Assembly (NCBI RefSeq): GCF_001179925.1
Contig: NZ_CVSF01000019.1
Location: 1 to 64,000 of the forward strand
Length of the DNA stretch: 64,000 bases
Direction: 5' to 3'
From: Candidatus Pelagibacter communis
GTDB lineage: Bacteria; Pseudomonadota; Alphaproteobacteria; Pelagibacterales; Pelagibacteraceae
Below the pieces are notes generated by a model, which had not been told where the DNA came from, ran no database searches, and saw only the letters and a program-made list of their open reading frames with translations. Positions 18,047-27,029 of the stretch are shown here, in pieces. Position 1 is the first letter of the stretch. Every line of letters begins with the position of its first letter. The position numbers and the translations under genes are program-made.

Positions 18047-18704
18047 AATAATTTTTTTTTAAGTCTTTTTTTAAATATTCTTTATGATTTTTTAATTCCT
18101 CAGAAGTGGGTTTAACAATTTTTTTAAAATATACGATATTTTTTTTATCTACAACTTTTAGTTCGTTTTCTTGATTTTGAAAATTTAAAGTCGGTTCTTT
18201 TTGATCAATTAGATTTATATAAACTTTTGCTAATAGATCACAATCAATCAAAGCAGTATGTTGAACTCGTTTAGAATTATCAATCCTATATCTTTTACAT
18301 AATGCATCAAGACTAAGCGATGATCCTGGAAATTTTTCTCTAGCTAATGTAAGAGTATCTACTACTTTGTTATCTATCTTGTCCATTTTGAGAATTTCTA
18401 ATTCATGGTTTAAATGTGCTAAATCAAATTCAGCATTATGTATAATTAATTTTTTTCCTTTTATAAATTGAAGAAATTCCTTAACTATTTCTTTAAATTT
18501 TTTTTGTTTTGAGAGAAAATCATCAGAATATCCATGAACTTGGAAAGCTTTCTCAGAAACCTTTCTCTCAGGATTTAAATAACAATGAAATTTTTGTTTT
18601 GTAGGAATTTGATTGTCCAGCTCAATACAACCTATTTCAACAATTCTGTGACCTTCCTTAACTGATATGCCAGTTGTTTCAGTATCTAAAACAATCTCTT
18701 TCAT
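18039..18704 (-). CDS. dnaQ: DNA polymerase III epsilon subunit (proofreading exonuclease)
   Basis: 221 residues, DEDDh exonuclease: Exo I LDTETTGIS (6-14), Exo II IIHNAEFDLAHLNHE (about 93-107), Exo III HTALIDCDLLAKVY (about 152-165, His and Asp). It proofreads within the replicative polymerase core. The C-terminus (about 185-221) is where epsilon contacts alpha. It overlaps coaE by 4 bp, at the end of the leftward block running away from the proposed origin. Confidence 0.95.
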   Translation of the reverse strand: MKEIVLDTETTGISVKEGHRIVEIGCIELDNQIPTKQKFHCYLNPERKVSEKAFQVHGYSDDFLSKQKKFKEIVKEFLQFIKGKKLIIHNAEFDLAHLNHELEILKMDKIDNKVVDTLTLAREKFPGSSLSLDALCKRYRIDNSKRVQHTALIDCDLLAKVYINLIDQKEPTLNFQNQENELKVVDKKNIVYFKKIVKPTSEELKNHKEYLKKDLKKNYFN

Positions 18705-19273
18705 CGTAAAATATTGTTTAATATATCCCTGACCTTTTTACGAGCAGAATTTTTATTAAAATCATTTTTAATAACATAATGAGATTTTTTTCGTTTATAT
18801 CTTGTAGAAAATTGAAGTCTTTTTAGTTTTTTATAAATTAATTTATTAAAATTTTTTCTTTCTTTAATTTTTTTATACACTTTAGATTTATTTGATTGGA
18901 TAAAAATAATTATATCTTTTTTCTTATTTAACTTATTTTCTAAATATAGCGGAATATCTAAAATAACTATTTTTCTATTTTTATTATTCTTAAAAAAAGT
19001 TAATAGATTTTTTCTTACTTCAGGGTGAACAATTGATGAAATTTTTTTTATATTGTTACTATTTTCAAGAATTGCATTGATTAACTCCTTTTTTTTAATT
19101 GGAAATTTAAAGAAAAATCTTGGTAATTTTTCCTTTAATTTATAAAAAATTTTTTTATTTTTTGAATAAATCTTAACAACTTCTTCATCTGCACTGAAAA
19201 CGGGATATCGAAATAGTTTAGATATAAATGTTTTGCCCGAGCCTATTTCTCCAACAAGTGCTATTTTAATCAT
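18701..19273 (-). CDS. coaE: dephospho-CoA kinase
   Basis: 190 residues. P-loop VGEIGSGKT (7-15), then FSADEEVVKIY with the catalytic Asp, IVHPEVRKNL and LDIPLYLENKL. It phosphorylates dephospho-CoA in the last CoA step. The C-terminal half is extremely Lys and Asn rich, as expected at this base composition. It overlaps aroE by 8 bp and dnaQ by 4 bp. Confidence 0.92.
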   Translation of the reverse strand: MIKIALVGEIGSGKTFISKLFRYPVFSADEEVVKIYSKNKKIFYKLKEKLPRFFFKFPIKKKELINAILENSNNIKKISSIVHPEVRKNLLTFFKNNKNRKIVILDIPLYLENKLNKKKDIIIFIQSNKSKVYKKIKERKNFNKLIYKKLKRLQFSTRYKRKKSHYVIKNDFNKNSARKKVRDILNNILR

Positions 19274-20063
19274 TATATAAATAATCTATTAGTTTTTTAT
19301 CAATTTTGGGTGTCAAATTATGCCATAAATCAAAAGATTTTTGAGCTTGATAAAGAAACATATCTTTTCCATTGATTATTCTATGACCTAATTTTTCAGC
19401 TTTTAACAAAAATTCTGTTTTTGGTGGATTGTATATTAAGTCATAAAAAATTTTATTACTTGATATTAAGTTTAAGTTTAAATCTAAATTTTCTCCTTGT
19501 TTAAGACCAACACTTGTAGAATTAATATATAAATCGCAATCTTTAAGTTTTCCCCATTCAAGAATTTCAACAAAATTAAAATTTTTTTTAATTTTTTCTG
19601 CATTTAAATTAGTTCTATTGGAAATATATATCTTACCTACTTGTAATTTTTTTAAAGCACAAATAATAGAAGGCACAACTCCCCCTGCACCAAATATTAA
19701 AACATTTTTATTTTTTAAATCAAAATTGTTTTTAATAATTGATTGTTCAAAACCAAAAGTATCTGTGTTTTCCCCATGAATTTTGCCTTGTTTATTAAAT
19801 ATTGTATTTACAGAATTGGTTTCTTTAACTATATCTGATCGTGTCTCTAAAAAAGGTATAACAATTTGTTTATACGGAACTGTAATATTCATTCCATAAA
19901 TCTCTCCTTTTTTAATTTTGTTGATAATACTTTTTATTTCTTCCTCTTTTGGAGCAATTTTTTCATAATAAGCATTAATATTGTTTTCCTTAAACCAATA
20001 ATTATGAATTTTAGGCGATAAAGAATGTATTATGGGATTTCCAATAATTATGTGTTTTTTCAT
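19266..20063 (-). CDS. aroE: shikimate dehydrogenase
   Basis: 265 residues. GNPIIHSLSPKIHN (8-21) binds shikimate (SLS motif), NITVPYKQIVIPFL carries the catalytic Lys, and NTDTFGFEQSI the Asp. The NADP Rossmann motif is VLIFGAGGVVPSIICAL, with SNRT after it. It reduces 3-dehydroshikimate in aromatic synthesis. It abuts maf with no gap and overlaps coaE by 8 bp. Confidence 0.95.
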   Translation of the reverse strand: MKKHIIIGNPIIHSLSPKIHNYWFKENNINAYYEKIAPKEEEIKSIINKIKKGEIYGMNITVPYKQIVIPFLETRSDIVKETNSVNTIFNKQGKIHGENTDTFGFEQSIIKNNFDLKNKNVLIFGAGGVVPSIICALKKLQVGKIYISNRTNLNAEKIKKNFNFVEILEWGKLKDCDLYINSTSVGLKQGENLDLNLNLISSNKIFYDLIYNPPKTEFLLKAEKLGHRIINGKDMFLYQAQKSFDLWHNLTPKIDKKLIDYLYND

Positions 20064-20648
20064 TTAATTAAAATTAATTAAGTACTCTTTTATTTTTTTA
20101 ATAGGTAGGCCCATAATGGTATCCTTATCTCCCTCAATATTTGAAAATAACGTTTTTCCAATTCCCTCTATTTGATAAACATTATAAGAGAATAAGGCAT
20201 CATCACTTATCTTTGAAAGATAAGTTTTTAATTCATCTTCTGAAAAATTTTTCATAGTAAGCTTAGCTTTATCAGTAAAATTCCAAATCATACTTCCATT
20301 TTTTGATATACAAACAGAACTAATTAAATAATGAGATTTATTATTTAAATCCTTCAAAATACTTAAAGCTTTAATTCTATTCTCTGGCTTAGAGATAATG
20401 TTTCCATTTAAGTCTATTACACTATCTGCGCCAAGAACTAGTTGGTCTCTAAATTTAGTGCTAATTTTGTTTGCTTTTACTTCTGCTAAGTTTTTAGATA
20501 TCAGTTCAGGTGAAGCTTTATTATTGATTAATGAAACCTTAATACTTTCCTCATCTACATTGGAAGGGACAACCTCACATTTAATATTGTTTAAATCAAG
20601 AATTTCTTTTCTTACTTTACTTTTAGATGCTAATATAATCTTATTCAT
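20064..20648 (-). CDS. maf: Maf-like nucleoside triphosphate pyrophosphatase
   Basis: 194 residues. ILASKSKVRKEIL (4-16) is the Maf signature, with VLGADSVIDLNG (active-site Asp) and KALSILKDLNNKSH. Maf proteins hydrolyse dTTP, UTP or modified nucleotides as house-cleaning enzymes. The order ppsR-maf-aroE-coaE-dnaQ is the conserved alphaproteobacterial origin-side block. Its ATG overlaps the ppsR stop by one base. Confidence 0.92.
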   Translation of the reverse strand: MNKIILASKSKVRKEILDLNNIKCEVVPSNVDEESIKVSLINNKASPELISKNLAEVKANKISTKFRDQLVLGADSVIDLNGNIISKPENRIKALSILKDLNNKSHYLISSVCISKNGSMIWNFTDKAKLTMKNFSEDELKTYLSKISDDALFSYNVYQIEGIGKTLFSNIEGDKDTIMGLPIKKIKEYLINFN

Positions 20649-21469
20649 TATTTTTGACTATATATTTCATAAATTTTAATTATTGATGCAGCCGTTTCTT
20701 CAACTGATTTTCTTGTTACATCAATAGTGGGCCAACTATATTTTTTAAATGTTTTTTTTGCATCTTCAATCTCCTTCTGAATATTCTCAATATTTGTATA
20801 TTTTTTATTATCTGTTTCTTTAAGAGAGCTCATTCGATTTTTTCTTAAATCTACTAACCTTTGTGGTTCTGTATTAAGACCAACAACACAACTAATTTTT
20901 GGATTATCTTTCAAAACTTTTGGAATGGAGTTTTCGTTCACTAATGGAATATTGGATGTTTTATATCCTTTGTTTGCCAAATATATTGATGTTGGAGTTT
21001 TGCTTGTTCTACTTACTCCTAATAAAATTATATCTGATTTTCCAACTTCGTTAATTAGATTTCCATCATCGTGATTCATGGTAAATTGAATTGCTTCTAT
21101 TCTTTGATAATATTCTTCATTTAAAACATGTTGGCCACTAGGTTCATTGGACGCTTTTTGATTTAATAATTTTGAAAAACTCAAAATTAAATTTCCAAGA
21201 ACACCAAAACATGGAAGGCCTTTATCTTCACTTTGATTAGCAAGAAATTTTGCCAAATTATTGTCCACTATAGTGTATAAAATTATTGAATTATCATTTT
21301 TTTTTGCAACTTCTAATATTTTTAAAATTTGATTTTCTGTTCTTGTGAAAGGAAATTCATTTACTTTATATTCAATATTCTTAAATTGTGCTTTTAAAGC
21401 TAAAAAAATTCTCTCTAATGTCTCACCAGTAGAATCAGAAATAAGGTAAATTTGATAGGTATTACTCAT
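20648..21469 (-). CDS. ppsR: pyruvate, phosphate/water dikinase regulatory protein (DUF299)
   Basis: 273 residues. The opening YLISDSTGETLERI (8-21) and the P-loop GVSRTSKTPTSIYLANKGYK (151-170) are diagnostic of the bifunctional kinase/phosphorylase that controls PEP synthase or pyruvate phosphate dikinase by threonine phosphorylation. Which dikinase it controls cannot be told here. This DUF299 gene flanks the origin opposite hemE in Caulobacter and Rickettsia. First gene of the leftward block. Confidence 0.94.
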   Translation of the reverse strand: MSNTYQIYLISDSTGETLERIFLALKAQFKNIEYKVNEFPFTRTENQILKILEVAKKNDNSIILYTIVDNNLAKFLANQSEDKGLPCFGVLGNLILSFSKLLNQKASNEPSGQHVLNEEYYQRIEAIQFTMNHDDGNLINEVGKSDIILLGVSRTSKTPTSIYLANKGYKTSNIPLVNENSIPKVLKDNPKISCVVGLNTEPQRLVDLRKNRMSSLKETDNKKYTNIENIQKEIEDAKKTFKKYSWPTIDVTRKSVEETAASIIKIYEIYSQK

Positions 21470-21748
21470 GTATAAAATGTTAAATATTTTGTATTATTTA
21501 CTAATATTCTCTCATTTAAATTGTATTTAAATATTTATTGTAAAAATTTTATATTATTCACAATAATAAACATGTTAATAAAATAATACATGTTTTGAAT
21601 AAAATTCTAAAATAGTAATATTAACAAGTAATAACAATCATTTTTGCAATATTTAAATAAAATAAATAGTTAATAAATGGTGTGTAAAAATTAATTATCG
21701 CAATTAACAAGATATAATACTAATACAAATATATATTTTATTATTTAA
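21470..21748. other. probable chromosomal replication origin (oriC)
   Basis: 279 bp without a gene between divergent ppsR and hemE, the longest gap in the window and by hand count about 36 G or C in all (near 13%). It holds TTATTCACA at 21554-21562, an exact match to the DnaA box TTATNCACA. Two one-mismatch boxes lie on the minus strand: 21573-21581 (TTATTAACA) and 21681-21689 (TTTTACACA). It also has direct repeats GTTAATAAA (21574, 21669), ACATGTT (21570, 21588) and TTAACAAG (21621, 21704). Location between hemE and DUF299, with parAB, parS and mnmG nearby, matches known alphaproteobacterial origins. Confidence 0.78.
21713..21718 (+). promoter_or_regulatory. candidate -10 box for hemE
   Basis: TATAAT lies 30 bp before the hemE ATG, giving a leader of about 24 nt. 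No good TTGACA-like -35 sits 16-18 bp upstream (the sequence there is AT only). In a region this rich in A and T a perfect hexamer can occur by chance, so this is a weak call. Confidence 0.3.
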
Positions 21749-22753
21749 ATGACTCCTATTAACGAAGTAATACTAAATAAAAAAACTTCTATAAATCCTA
21801 TTTGGATTATGAGGCAAGCTGGTAGGTATTTACCTGAATTTAGAGAAATAAGGTCTAAAAATACGAATTTTATAGAGCTATGTTTAAATGAAAAATTATC
21901 TGCTGAAATAACTTTACAACCTCTAAAAAGATTTGACTTGGACGCTGCAATAATTTTTTCTGATATTTTGATGCTTCCATATGGTTTAGGTCAAAAAGTA
22001 GAGTTTAAAAGAAATTTTGGTCCAATTTTGGAAAAGATAAATCTTGATCAAATTAGTAAAATTGATGAGATAGATTTTGTAGAAAAAATTCATAAGATAT
22101 ATAAAATAATAAAAAATGTAAGTGAAAATAATCTTTTAATTAATAAAAATACAATTGGATTTGTAGGAGCGCCCTGGACTCTTTTGGTCTATATGATCAA
22201 TCAGCAGTCTCCAAAAAATAAACTTAAAAAAGATTTTTTTAAAGATGAATTTTTAATAAATAGAGTTTTATTAATTATTGAAAAATTTTTAAAGATTCAT
22301 ATAAAAAATCAAATTGATAATGGCGCAAATCTAATACAAATTTTTGATAGTTGGGCTGGTTTACTTGAAGAGAAAGACCTACCAAATTTTGTATATACAC
22401 CTACACTTAATCTAGTTAATTATGTTAAATCTTTAAATGTTCCAGTTATTTGTTTTCCTCGCGAAATAAAAAACTATAAAGAATTTTGTGAAATTGTAAA
22501 ACCAGATGTTATTAACATTGATTATAATGTTGATCCCAAAGAGATTAGTAAAAATATTAAAATTCCAGTTCAAGGAGGATTAGATCCCAAAATATTATTG
22601 ACTGATAAAGAAACTTTAAAAAGAGAAGTTGTAAAGTATTTAAATATTTTTAAAGATCATCCTTATATATTTAATCTTGGTCATGGAATTTTACCGGAAA
22701 CCAACCCTGAAATGGTTGATTATCTCGTGAAATTGGTAAAAAATTATAAATGA
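21749..22753 (+). CDS. hemE: uroporphyrinogen decarboxylase
   Basis: 334 residues. PIWIMRQAGRYLPEFREI (about 17-34) is the URO-D signature with the substrate-binding Arg residues, IIFSDILMLPYGLG has the catalytic Asp, and FVGAPWTLLVYMI and GHGILPETNPEMV follow. It converts uroporphyrinogen III to coproporphyrinogen III. First rightward gene from the proposed origin, overlapping hemH by 4 bp. Confidence 0.97.
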   Translation: MTPINEVILNKKTSINPIWIMRQAGRYLPEFREIRSKNTNFIELCLNEKLSAEITLQPLKRFDLDAAIIFSDILMLPYGLGQKVEFKRNFGPILEKINLDQISKIDEIDFVEKIHKIYKIIKNVSENNLLINKNTIGFVGAPWTLLVYMINQQSPKNKLKKDFFKDEFLINRVLLIIEKFLKIHIKNQIDNGANLIQIFDSWAGLLEEKDLPNFVYTPTLNLVNYVKSLNVPVICFPREIKNYKEFCEIVKPDVINIDYNVDPKEISKNIKIPVQGGLDPKILLTDKETLKREVVKYLNIFKDHPYIFNLGHGILPETNPEMVDYLVKLVKNYK

Positions 22754-23784
22754 AAAAAGCTGTTATTTTGTTTAATTTAGGTGGGCCAGATAATTTAGAT
22801 AATGTAGAACCATTTCTATTTAATTTATTTTTTGATCCTGCAATCTTAAATTTACCAACTTTTTTAAGGTATCCTTTAGCTAAAATTATTGCGAATAGAC
22901 GAGCCCCAACAGCCAAAAAAATTTACGGGGAGATAGGTGGGGCTTCTCCAATTTTAAAATTAACCGAGATGCAATCAGGCGCATTAGAGTCAAAACTTAA
23001 TAGTGACGATAACTTATCTGAATATAAATGTTTTATAGTTATGAGATGTTGGTATCCAAGAGCAGAAAATGTTATTAATAAAGTAATAGATTATAATCCC
23101 GATGAAGTAATTTTAATGCCTTTGTATCCACAATATTCTGCTGCAACGTCTGGATCCTCAATAAAAGAATGGAAAGAAACATGTAAGAAAAAAAAATATA
23201 ATGTAAAAACAAGTACAATTTGCTGTTATCCTACAGATAACAATTTTATATCAGCCCATACAAATGAAATTTTTAAAGTTGTAAGAAATTTAAAGAATTA
23301 CAAATTAATTTTTTCTGCACATGGTTTACCAGAAAAAAATATTAAAAATGGAGATCCATACCAATGGCAAGTTGAACAATCGGTAAATAAAATCGTTAAA
23401 ACACTTAATATTGAGAATTTGGATTGGATATTAAGTTACCAAAGTCGTGTAGGACCCTTAAAATGGATTGGACCTTCAACTGATGATATTATTATTGAAA
23501 ACTCAAAATTAGGAAAACATATTGTATTAGTTCCAATAGCGTTTGTTTCTGAACATTCAGAAACTTTGGTTGAATTAGATATAGAATATAAAGAGTTAGC
23601 AGTTAAAAATGGTTGCAAAAATTACTCTAGGGTTCCTGCATTAGGAATAAATAAGAATTTTATAAAAGCTATGTCAGATTTAATAATTAATAAATCAAAC
23701 TATAACTTTAATGGGAAAATTTTTCCTCCTAAGATACAATGTCCCAATAAATTTAATAAATGCCCATGTTTAGATTATGAATAG
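22750..23784 (+). CDS. hemH: ferrochelatase, probably with an Fe-S cluster
   Basis: 344 residues. FNLGGPDNLDNV opens, LMPLYPQYSAATSGS is the metal-delivery loop, FSAHGLPEKN holds the catalytic His, and VPIAFVSEHSETLVELD holds the second conserved His and Glu. It inserts iron into protoporphyrin IX. The C-terminus has Cys331, Cys338 and Cys340, with Cys158/159 internal, the arrangement of [2Fe-2S] ferrochelatases. It overlaps hemE by 4 bp and hemJ by 8 bp. Confidence 0.96.
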   Translation: MKKAVILFNLGGPDNLDNVEPFLFNLFFDPAILNLPTFLRYPLAKIIANRRAPTAKKIYGEIGGASPILKLTEMQSGALESKLNSDDNLSEYKCFIVMRCWYPRAENVINKVIDYNPDEVILMPLYPQYSAATSGSSIKEWKETCKKKKYNVKTSTICCYPTDNNFISAHTNEIFKVVRNLKNYKLIFSAHGLPEKNIKNGDPYQWQVEQSVNKIVKTLNIENLDWILSYQSRVGPLKWIGPSTDDIIIENSKLGKHIVLVPIAFVSEHSETLVELDIEYKELAVKNGCKNYSRVPALGINKNFIKAMSDLIINKSNYNFNGKIFPPKIQCPNKFNKCPCLDYE

Positions 23785-24208
23785 TTATCTTTTATTTAAA
23801 AGCCTTCATTTAATTGCTGTAATTTCATGGATGGCTGGTCTTTTATATTTACCTCGAATCTTCGTTTATCACTCAGAAAACAACCACGAAATTATCACAA
23901 CTGTATTTAAGACGATGGAGAGAAAATTGTATTACTTTATTATGACACCAGCAATGATCTTAAGCTGGTTGTTCGGATTAGTATTAATTCACGAAATAGG
24001 TTTTGATCAATTGATAAATTTATGGTTACAATTAAAGCTTTTTTTAGTTATCATTTTAACTGGATATCATTTCTATTTAGGTTTTTTGCTAAATAAATTT
24101 AAATTTGATCAAAATAAAAAAACCTCAAAATTTTATAGATATATTAATGAAATACCCACTTTATTACTAATTTTAATAGTATTTATTGTAATTTTTAAGC
24201 CAATCTAG
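23777..24208 (+). CDS. hemJ: HemJ protoporphyrinogen oxidase
   Basis: 143-residue membrane protein with four predicted helices (about 5-22, 50-72, 80-100, 120-142). FKSLHLIAVISWMAGLLYL carries the conserved His of HemJ (UPF0093), and LWLQLKLFLVIILTGYHF the conserved Lys. HemJ oxidises protoporphyrinogen IX to protoporphyrin IX, the step just before HemH. The position hemE-hemH-hemJ with overlapping starts gives a heme-synthesis operon. Confidence 0.92.
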   Translation: MNSYLLFKSLHLIAVISWMAGLLYLPRIFVYHSENNHEIITTVFKTMERKLYYFIMTPAMILSWLFGLVLIHEIGFDQLINLWLQLKLFLVIILTGYHFYLGFLLNKFKFDQNKKTSKFYRYINEIPTLLLILIVFIVIFKPI

Positions 24209-24243
24209 GGTTGAATAATATTAAATAGTATATATATTTAACT

Positions 24244-24265
24244 TATTATTAAGTCCTTAATAATA
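24244..24265. repeat. 22-bp dyad just upstream of rho
   Basis: Arms TATTATTAAG (24244-24253) and CTTAATAATA (24256-24265) are perfect inverted copies separated by TC. The dyad ends 6 bp before the rho ATG, where a ribosome binding site would sit; no Shine-Dalgarno is seen. It could be an operator or an mRNA hairpin that controls rho translation. The arms are almost all A-T pairs, so RNA stability is modest. Confidence 0.5.
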
Positions 24266-24271
24266 TAACTC

Positions 24272-25540
24272 ATGAACATTCAAGAACTAAAACTAAAATC
24301 GTCAGAACAACTTATCACGCAAGCAGAGGAACTTGGGATTGAAAATGCAAGTACGCTCAGAAAACAAGAAATTTTATTTGCTATATTAAAAAAAGTTGCA
24401 GAAAAAGAGGAAATCACCGGAGCAGGAGTATTACAATTACTTCAAGATGGTTTTGGCTTTTTAAGGGCAATGGAATCCAACTATTTACCTGGCCCTGATG
24501 ATATTTATGTGAGCCCAAGCCAAATAAGAAAATTTGGTTTAAGAACTGGGGATACTGTTGAAGGACCAGTCAGAGCACCTAAGGAAGGAGAAAGGTATTT
24601 TGCCCTTCTCCAAGTAAGCAAAATAAATTTCGAAGAACCAGACAAATCTAGACATAAAATTGCATTTGATAATTTGACCCCTCTATATCCAGATAAACAA
24701 TTAGTAATGGAAATAGAATCTTCAAAAGTAGAAAAAAAACCAGACTTAACTCCAAGATTGATTGATTTAGTAAGCCCTATTGGAAAAGGTCAACGGTCAA
24801 TTATTATATCGCCACCTAAAGCAGGTAAAACTATGATTTTACAAAGTATAGCCAATTCTATAGCTAAAAATTATCCAGAATGTTACTTGATTGTTCTTTT
24901 AATTGACGAAAGACCTGAAGAGGTTACGGATATGCAAAGAACTGTTAAGGGTGAAGTTATAAGTTCAACATTTGATGAACCTGCACAACGACATGTCGCT
25001 GTAGCAGAAATGGTTATAGAAAAAGCGAAAAGATTAACTGAACATAAGAAAGATGTTGTAATTCTTTTAGATTCTATCACTCGACTAGGAAGAGCTTATA
25101 ATGCCGTTATCCCTAGTTCAGGTAAAGTTTTAACAGGTGGTGTAGATGCAAATGCTCTTCAAAGACCTAAAAGATTTTTTGGAGCCGCAAGAAATATTGA
25201 AGAAGGTGGATCATTAACGATTATATCTACAGCGCTGATAGATACTGGTAGTAGAATGGATGAGGTAATTTTCGAAGAATTTAAGGGAACTGGTAATAGC
25301 GAAACAGTCCTAGACAGAAAAATTGCAGATAAAAGAATTTATCCAGCAATGGATATTACTAAATCAGGAACGAGAAGAGAGGAATTATTGTTTGATAAAA
25401 ACGATTTACAGAAAATGAATGTTTTAAGAAGAATTATTGCTCCAATGGGTACAATGGATGCTATAGAATTTATTAGCTCCAAATTAAAAGCTACAAAAAA
25501 TAATGCTGAGTTCTTTAATTCTATGAATAAACCAGCTTAA
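24272..25540 (+). CDS. rho: transcription termination factor Rho
   Basis: 422 residues. N-terminal RNA-binding domain ([20 protein letters not shown], about 62-81; an OB-fold cold-shock-like region). The RecA-type motor has Walker [10 protein letters not shown] near 186-194, Walker [17 protein letters not shown] near 266-281, and the Q-loop [19 protein letters not shown] hexameric helicase that ends transcription of untranslated RNA; important here because almost no intrinsic terminators are visible. Conserved rho-mnmE-mnmG order. Confidence 0.98.
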   Translation: MNIQELKLKSSEQLITQAEELGIENASTLRKQEILFAILKKVAEKEEITGAGVLQLLQDGFGFLRAMESNYLPGPDDIYVSPSQIRKFGLRTGDTVEGPVRAPKEGERYFALLQVSKINFEEPDKSRHKIAFDNLTPLYPDKQLVMEIESSKVEKKPDLTPRLIDLVSPIGKGQRSIIISPPKAGKTMILQSIANSIAKNYPECYLIVLLIDERPEEVTDMQRTVKGEVISSTFDEPAQRHVAVAEMVIEKAKRLTEHKKDVVILLDSITRLGRAYNAVIPSSGKVLTGGVDANALQRPKRFFGAARNIEEGGSLTIISTALIDTGSRMDEVIFEEFKGTGNSETVLDRKIADKRIYPAMDITKSGTRREELLFDKNDLQKMNVLRRIIAPMGTMDAIEFISSKLKATKNNAEFFNSMNKPA

Positions 25541-25581
25541 TTAAGTTTTCCAATATTAAAGAATAAAAGTTATAATATTTT

Positions 25582-26913
25582 ATGACTATTTACGCTTTAT
25601 CGTCAGGCCCAGGTATTTCTGGTGTCGCAATAATTAGAATTTCTGGCACTGAGGCATCAAAAGTGATTAAATCTCTTACAGGAAAGGAAATTCCACAGCC
25701 GAGAATAGCCACCCTTAGAAAAATAAACAATATCAACACTTCTGAGCTTATTGATGAAGGCATTATAATATGGTTTCCGGGCCCTGAGAGCTACACAGGG
25801 GAGGATATGGCCGAAATCCATGTACACGGAGGAAAAGCTGTAGTTTTGGCAGTTCAAAATGAGATTTCAAAAATAAAAAACTGTAGATTGGCTGAACCAG
25901 GAGAATTTACAAAGATTGCATTTCAAAATGGAAAAATAAGTTTGCTAAAAGCCGAAAGTATAGCAGATTTGATATCTGCTGAAACTGAAATCCAAAGATT
26001 ACAAGCTGTAAAAATTATGAGAGGTAAATCCTCAGAGAAATTTAATGAGTTAAGAGAAAAATTATTGAAAATTTTATCATTTGTTGAGGCTAAAATAGAT
26101 TTTCCTGATGAAGATTTACCAGAAGATAATTTAAAAAAAATAAAACAAGAGTCTGCAGATGTATTAAATGAGATTAATAAAATATTAGATGATCAAAAAG
26201 TTGGAGAGATAATCCGTGAAGGTTTTAAAATTGCAATCGTAGGTCCAACTAATGCAGGTAAATCAAGTTTATTAAATAATTTATCAAACAGAGAGGTTGC
26301 TATAGTTTCTGAGATAGCTGGCACAACGAGAGATGTTGTAGAAACCCATCTAAATATAGATGGATATCCTGTTATTATTTCTGACACAGCTGGTATAAGA
26401 GACTCAAAAGATGAAATTGAAAAAAAAGGAATAAGATTATCTCTAAAAAAGGCTGAAAATGCAGACCTAAAATTAGTAGTAGTTGATGCTAAAAGTATTG
26501 ATTTAAGCGGTTTTTTGAATGATTTGTTAAAAAATGATGCAATTCTTGTTTGTAATAAATCTGACCTAATAAAAGATAAGTTAGACCCAGAAATTCTTAA
26601 ACTTAATCACGTTTTAATTTCATTAAAAGACAACTCAAACATTGATGAGTTGATCAAAAAAATTAAAAACTATTTGAAAGATAAATTCATAACTGAGGAA
26701 GATATTTTAATTACTCGAGAAAGACATAGACAACATTTGGTTCAGTGCGTAGATCATCTGAAAAACTTTTTGGATAAAAATAGTAAAAAAGATTTTGATA
26801 AAGCAGGTGAAGATTTAAGGTTAGCAACTAGACATTTAGGTATGATTGTCGGAAAAGTCGATGTAGAGGAGATATTAGGCAGTATTTTCAACGATTTTTG
26901 CATTGGGAAATAA
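25582..26913 (+). CDS. mnmE: tRNA modification GTPase MnmE
   Basis: 443 residues. The N-terminal formyl-THF binding domain includes YALSSGPGISGVAIIRISG and GPESYTGEDMAEIHVHGG. A G domain is inserted in the helical domain: G1 GPTNAGKSSLLN near 217-228, G2 AGTTRD, G3 DTAG, G4 NKSD. The C-terminus is FCIGK, the family's CxGK ending with the catalytic Cys. Works with MnmG to place cmnm5 at U34 of tRNAs. A 116 bp gap separates it from mnmG. Confidence 0.97.
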   Translation: MTIYALSSGPGISGVAIIRISGTEASKVIKSLTGKEIPQPRIATLRKINNINTSELIDEGIIIWFPGPESYTGEDMAEIHVHGGKAVVLAVQNEISKIKNCRLAEPGEFTKIAFQNGKISLLKAESIADLISAETEIQRLQAVKIMRGKSSEKFNELREKLLKILSFVEAKIDFPDEDLPEDNLKKIKQESADVLNEINKILDDQKVGEIIREGFKIAIVGPTNAGKSSLLNNLSNREVAIVSEIAGTTRDVVETHLNIDGYPVIISDTAGIRDSKDEIEKKGIRLSLKKAENADLKLVVVDAKSIDLSGFLNDLLKNDAILVCNKSDLIKDKLDPEILKLNHVLISLKDNSNIDELIKKIKNYLKDKFITEEDILITRERHRQHLVQCVDHLKNFLDKNSKKDFDKAGEDLRLATRHLGMIVGKVDVEEILGSIFNDFCIGK

Positions 26914-27029
26914 AAGCAATTTTGCTGGATTTTTAGGGCTTTTTTTTTGATTTTCGTTGGTAAATATAGCTTATTTAAGAAAAAAAACTGAAATCTTGTA
27001 AATATTATAATCGAATATAAATTTAGTTC

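Noticed and set aside
21470-21748. CtrA-type sites (TTAA-N7-TTAA) in the origin as in Caulobacter
   Set aside because: Paired TTAA elements are present but the clearest pair is spaced by nine bases, and TTAA is expected often in such AT-rich DNA.
26914-27029. Possible terminator between mnmE and mnmG
   Set aside because: A short AGCAA/TTGCT hairpin and a later T run exist, but they are not adjacent and the stem is weak; I do not call it.
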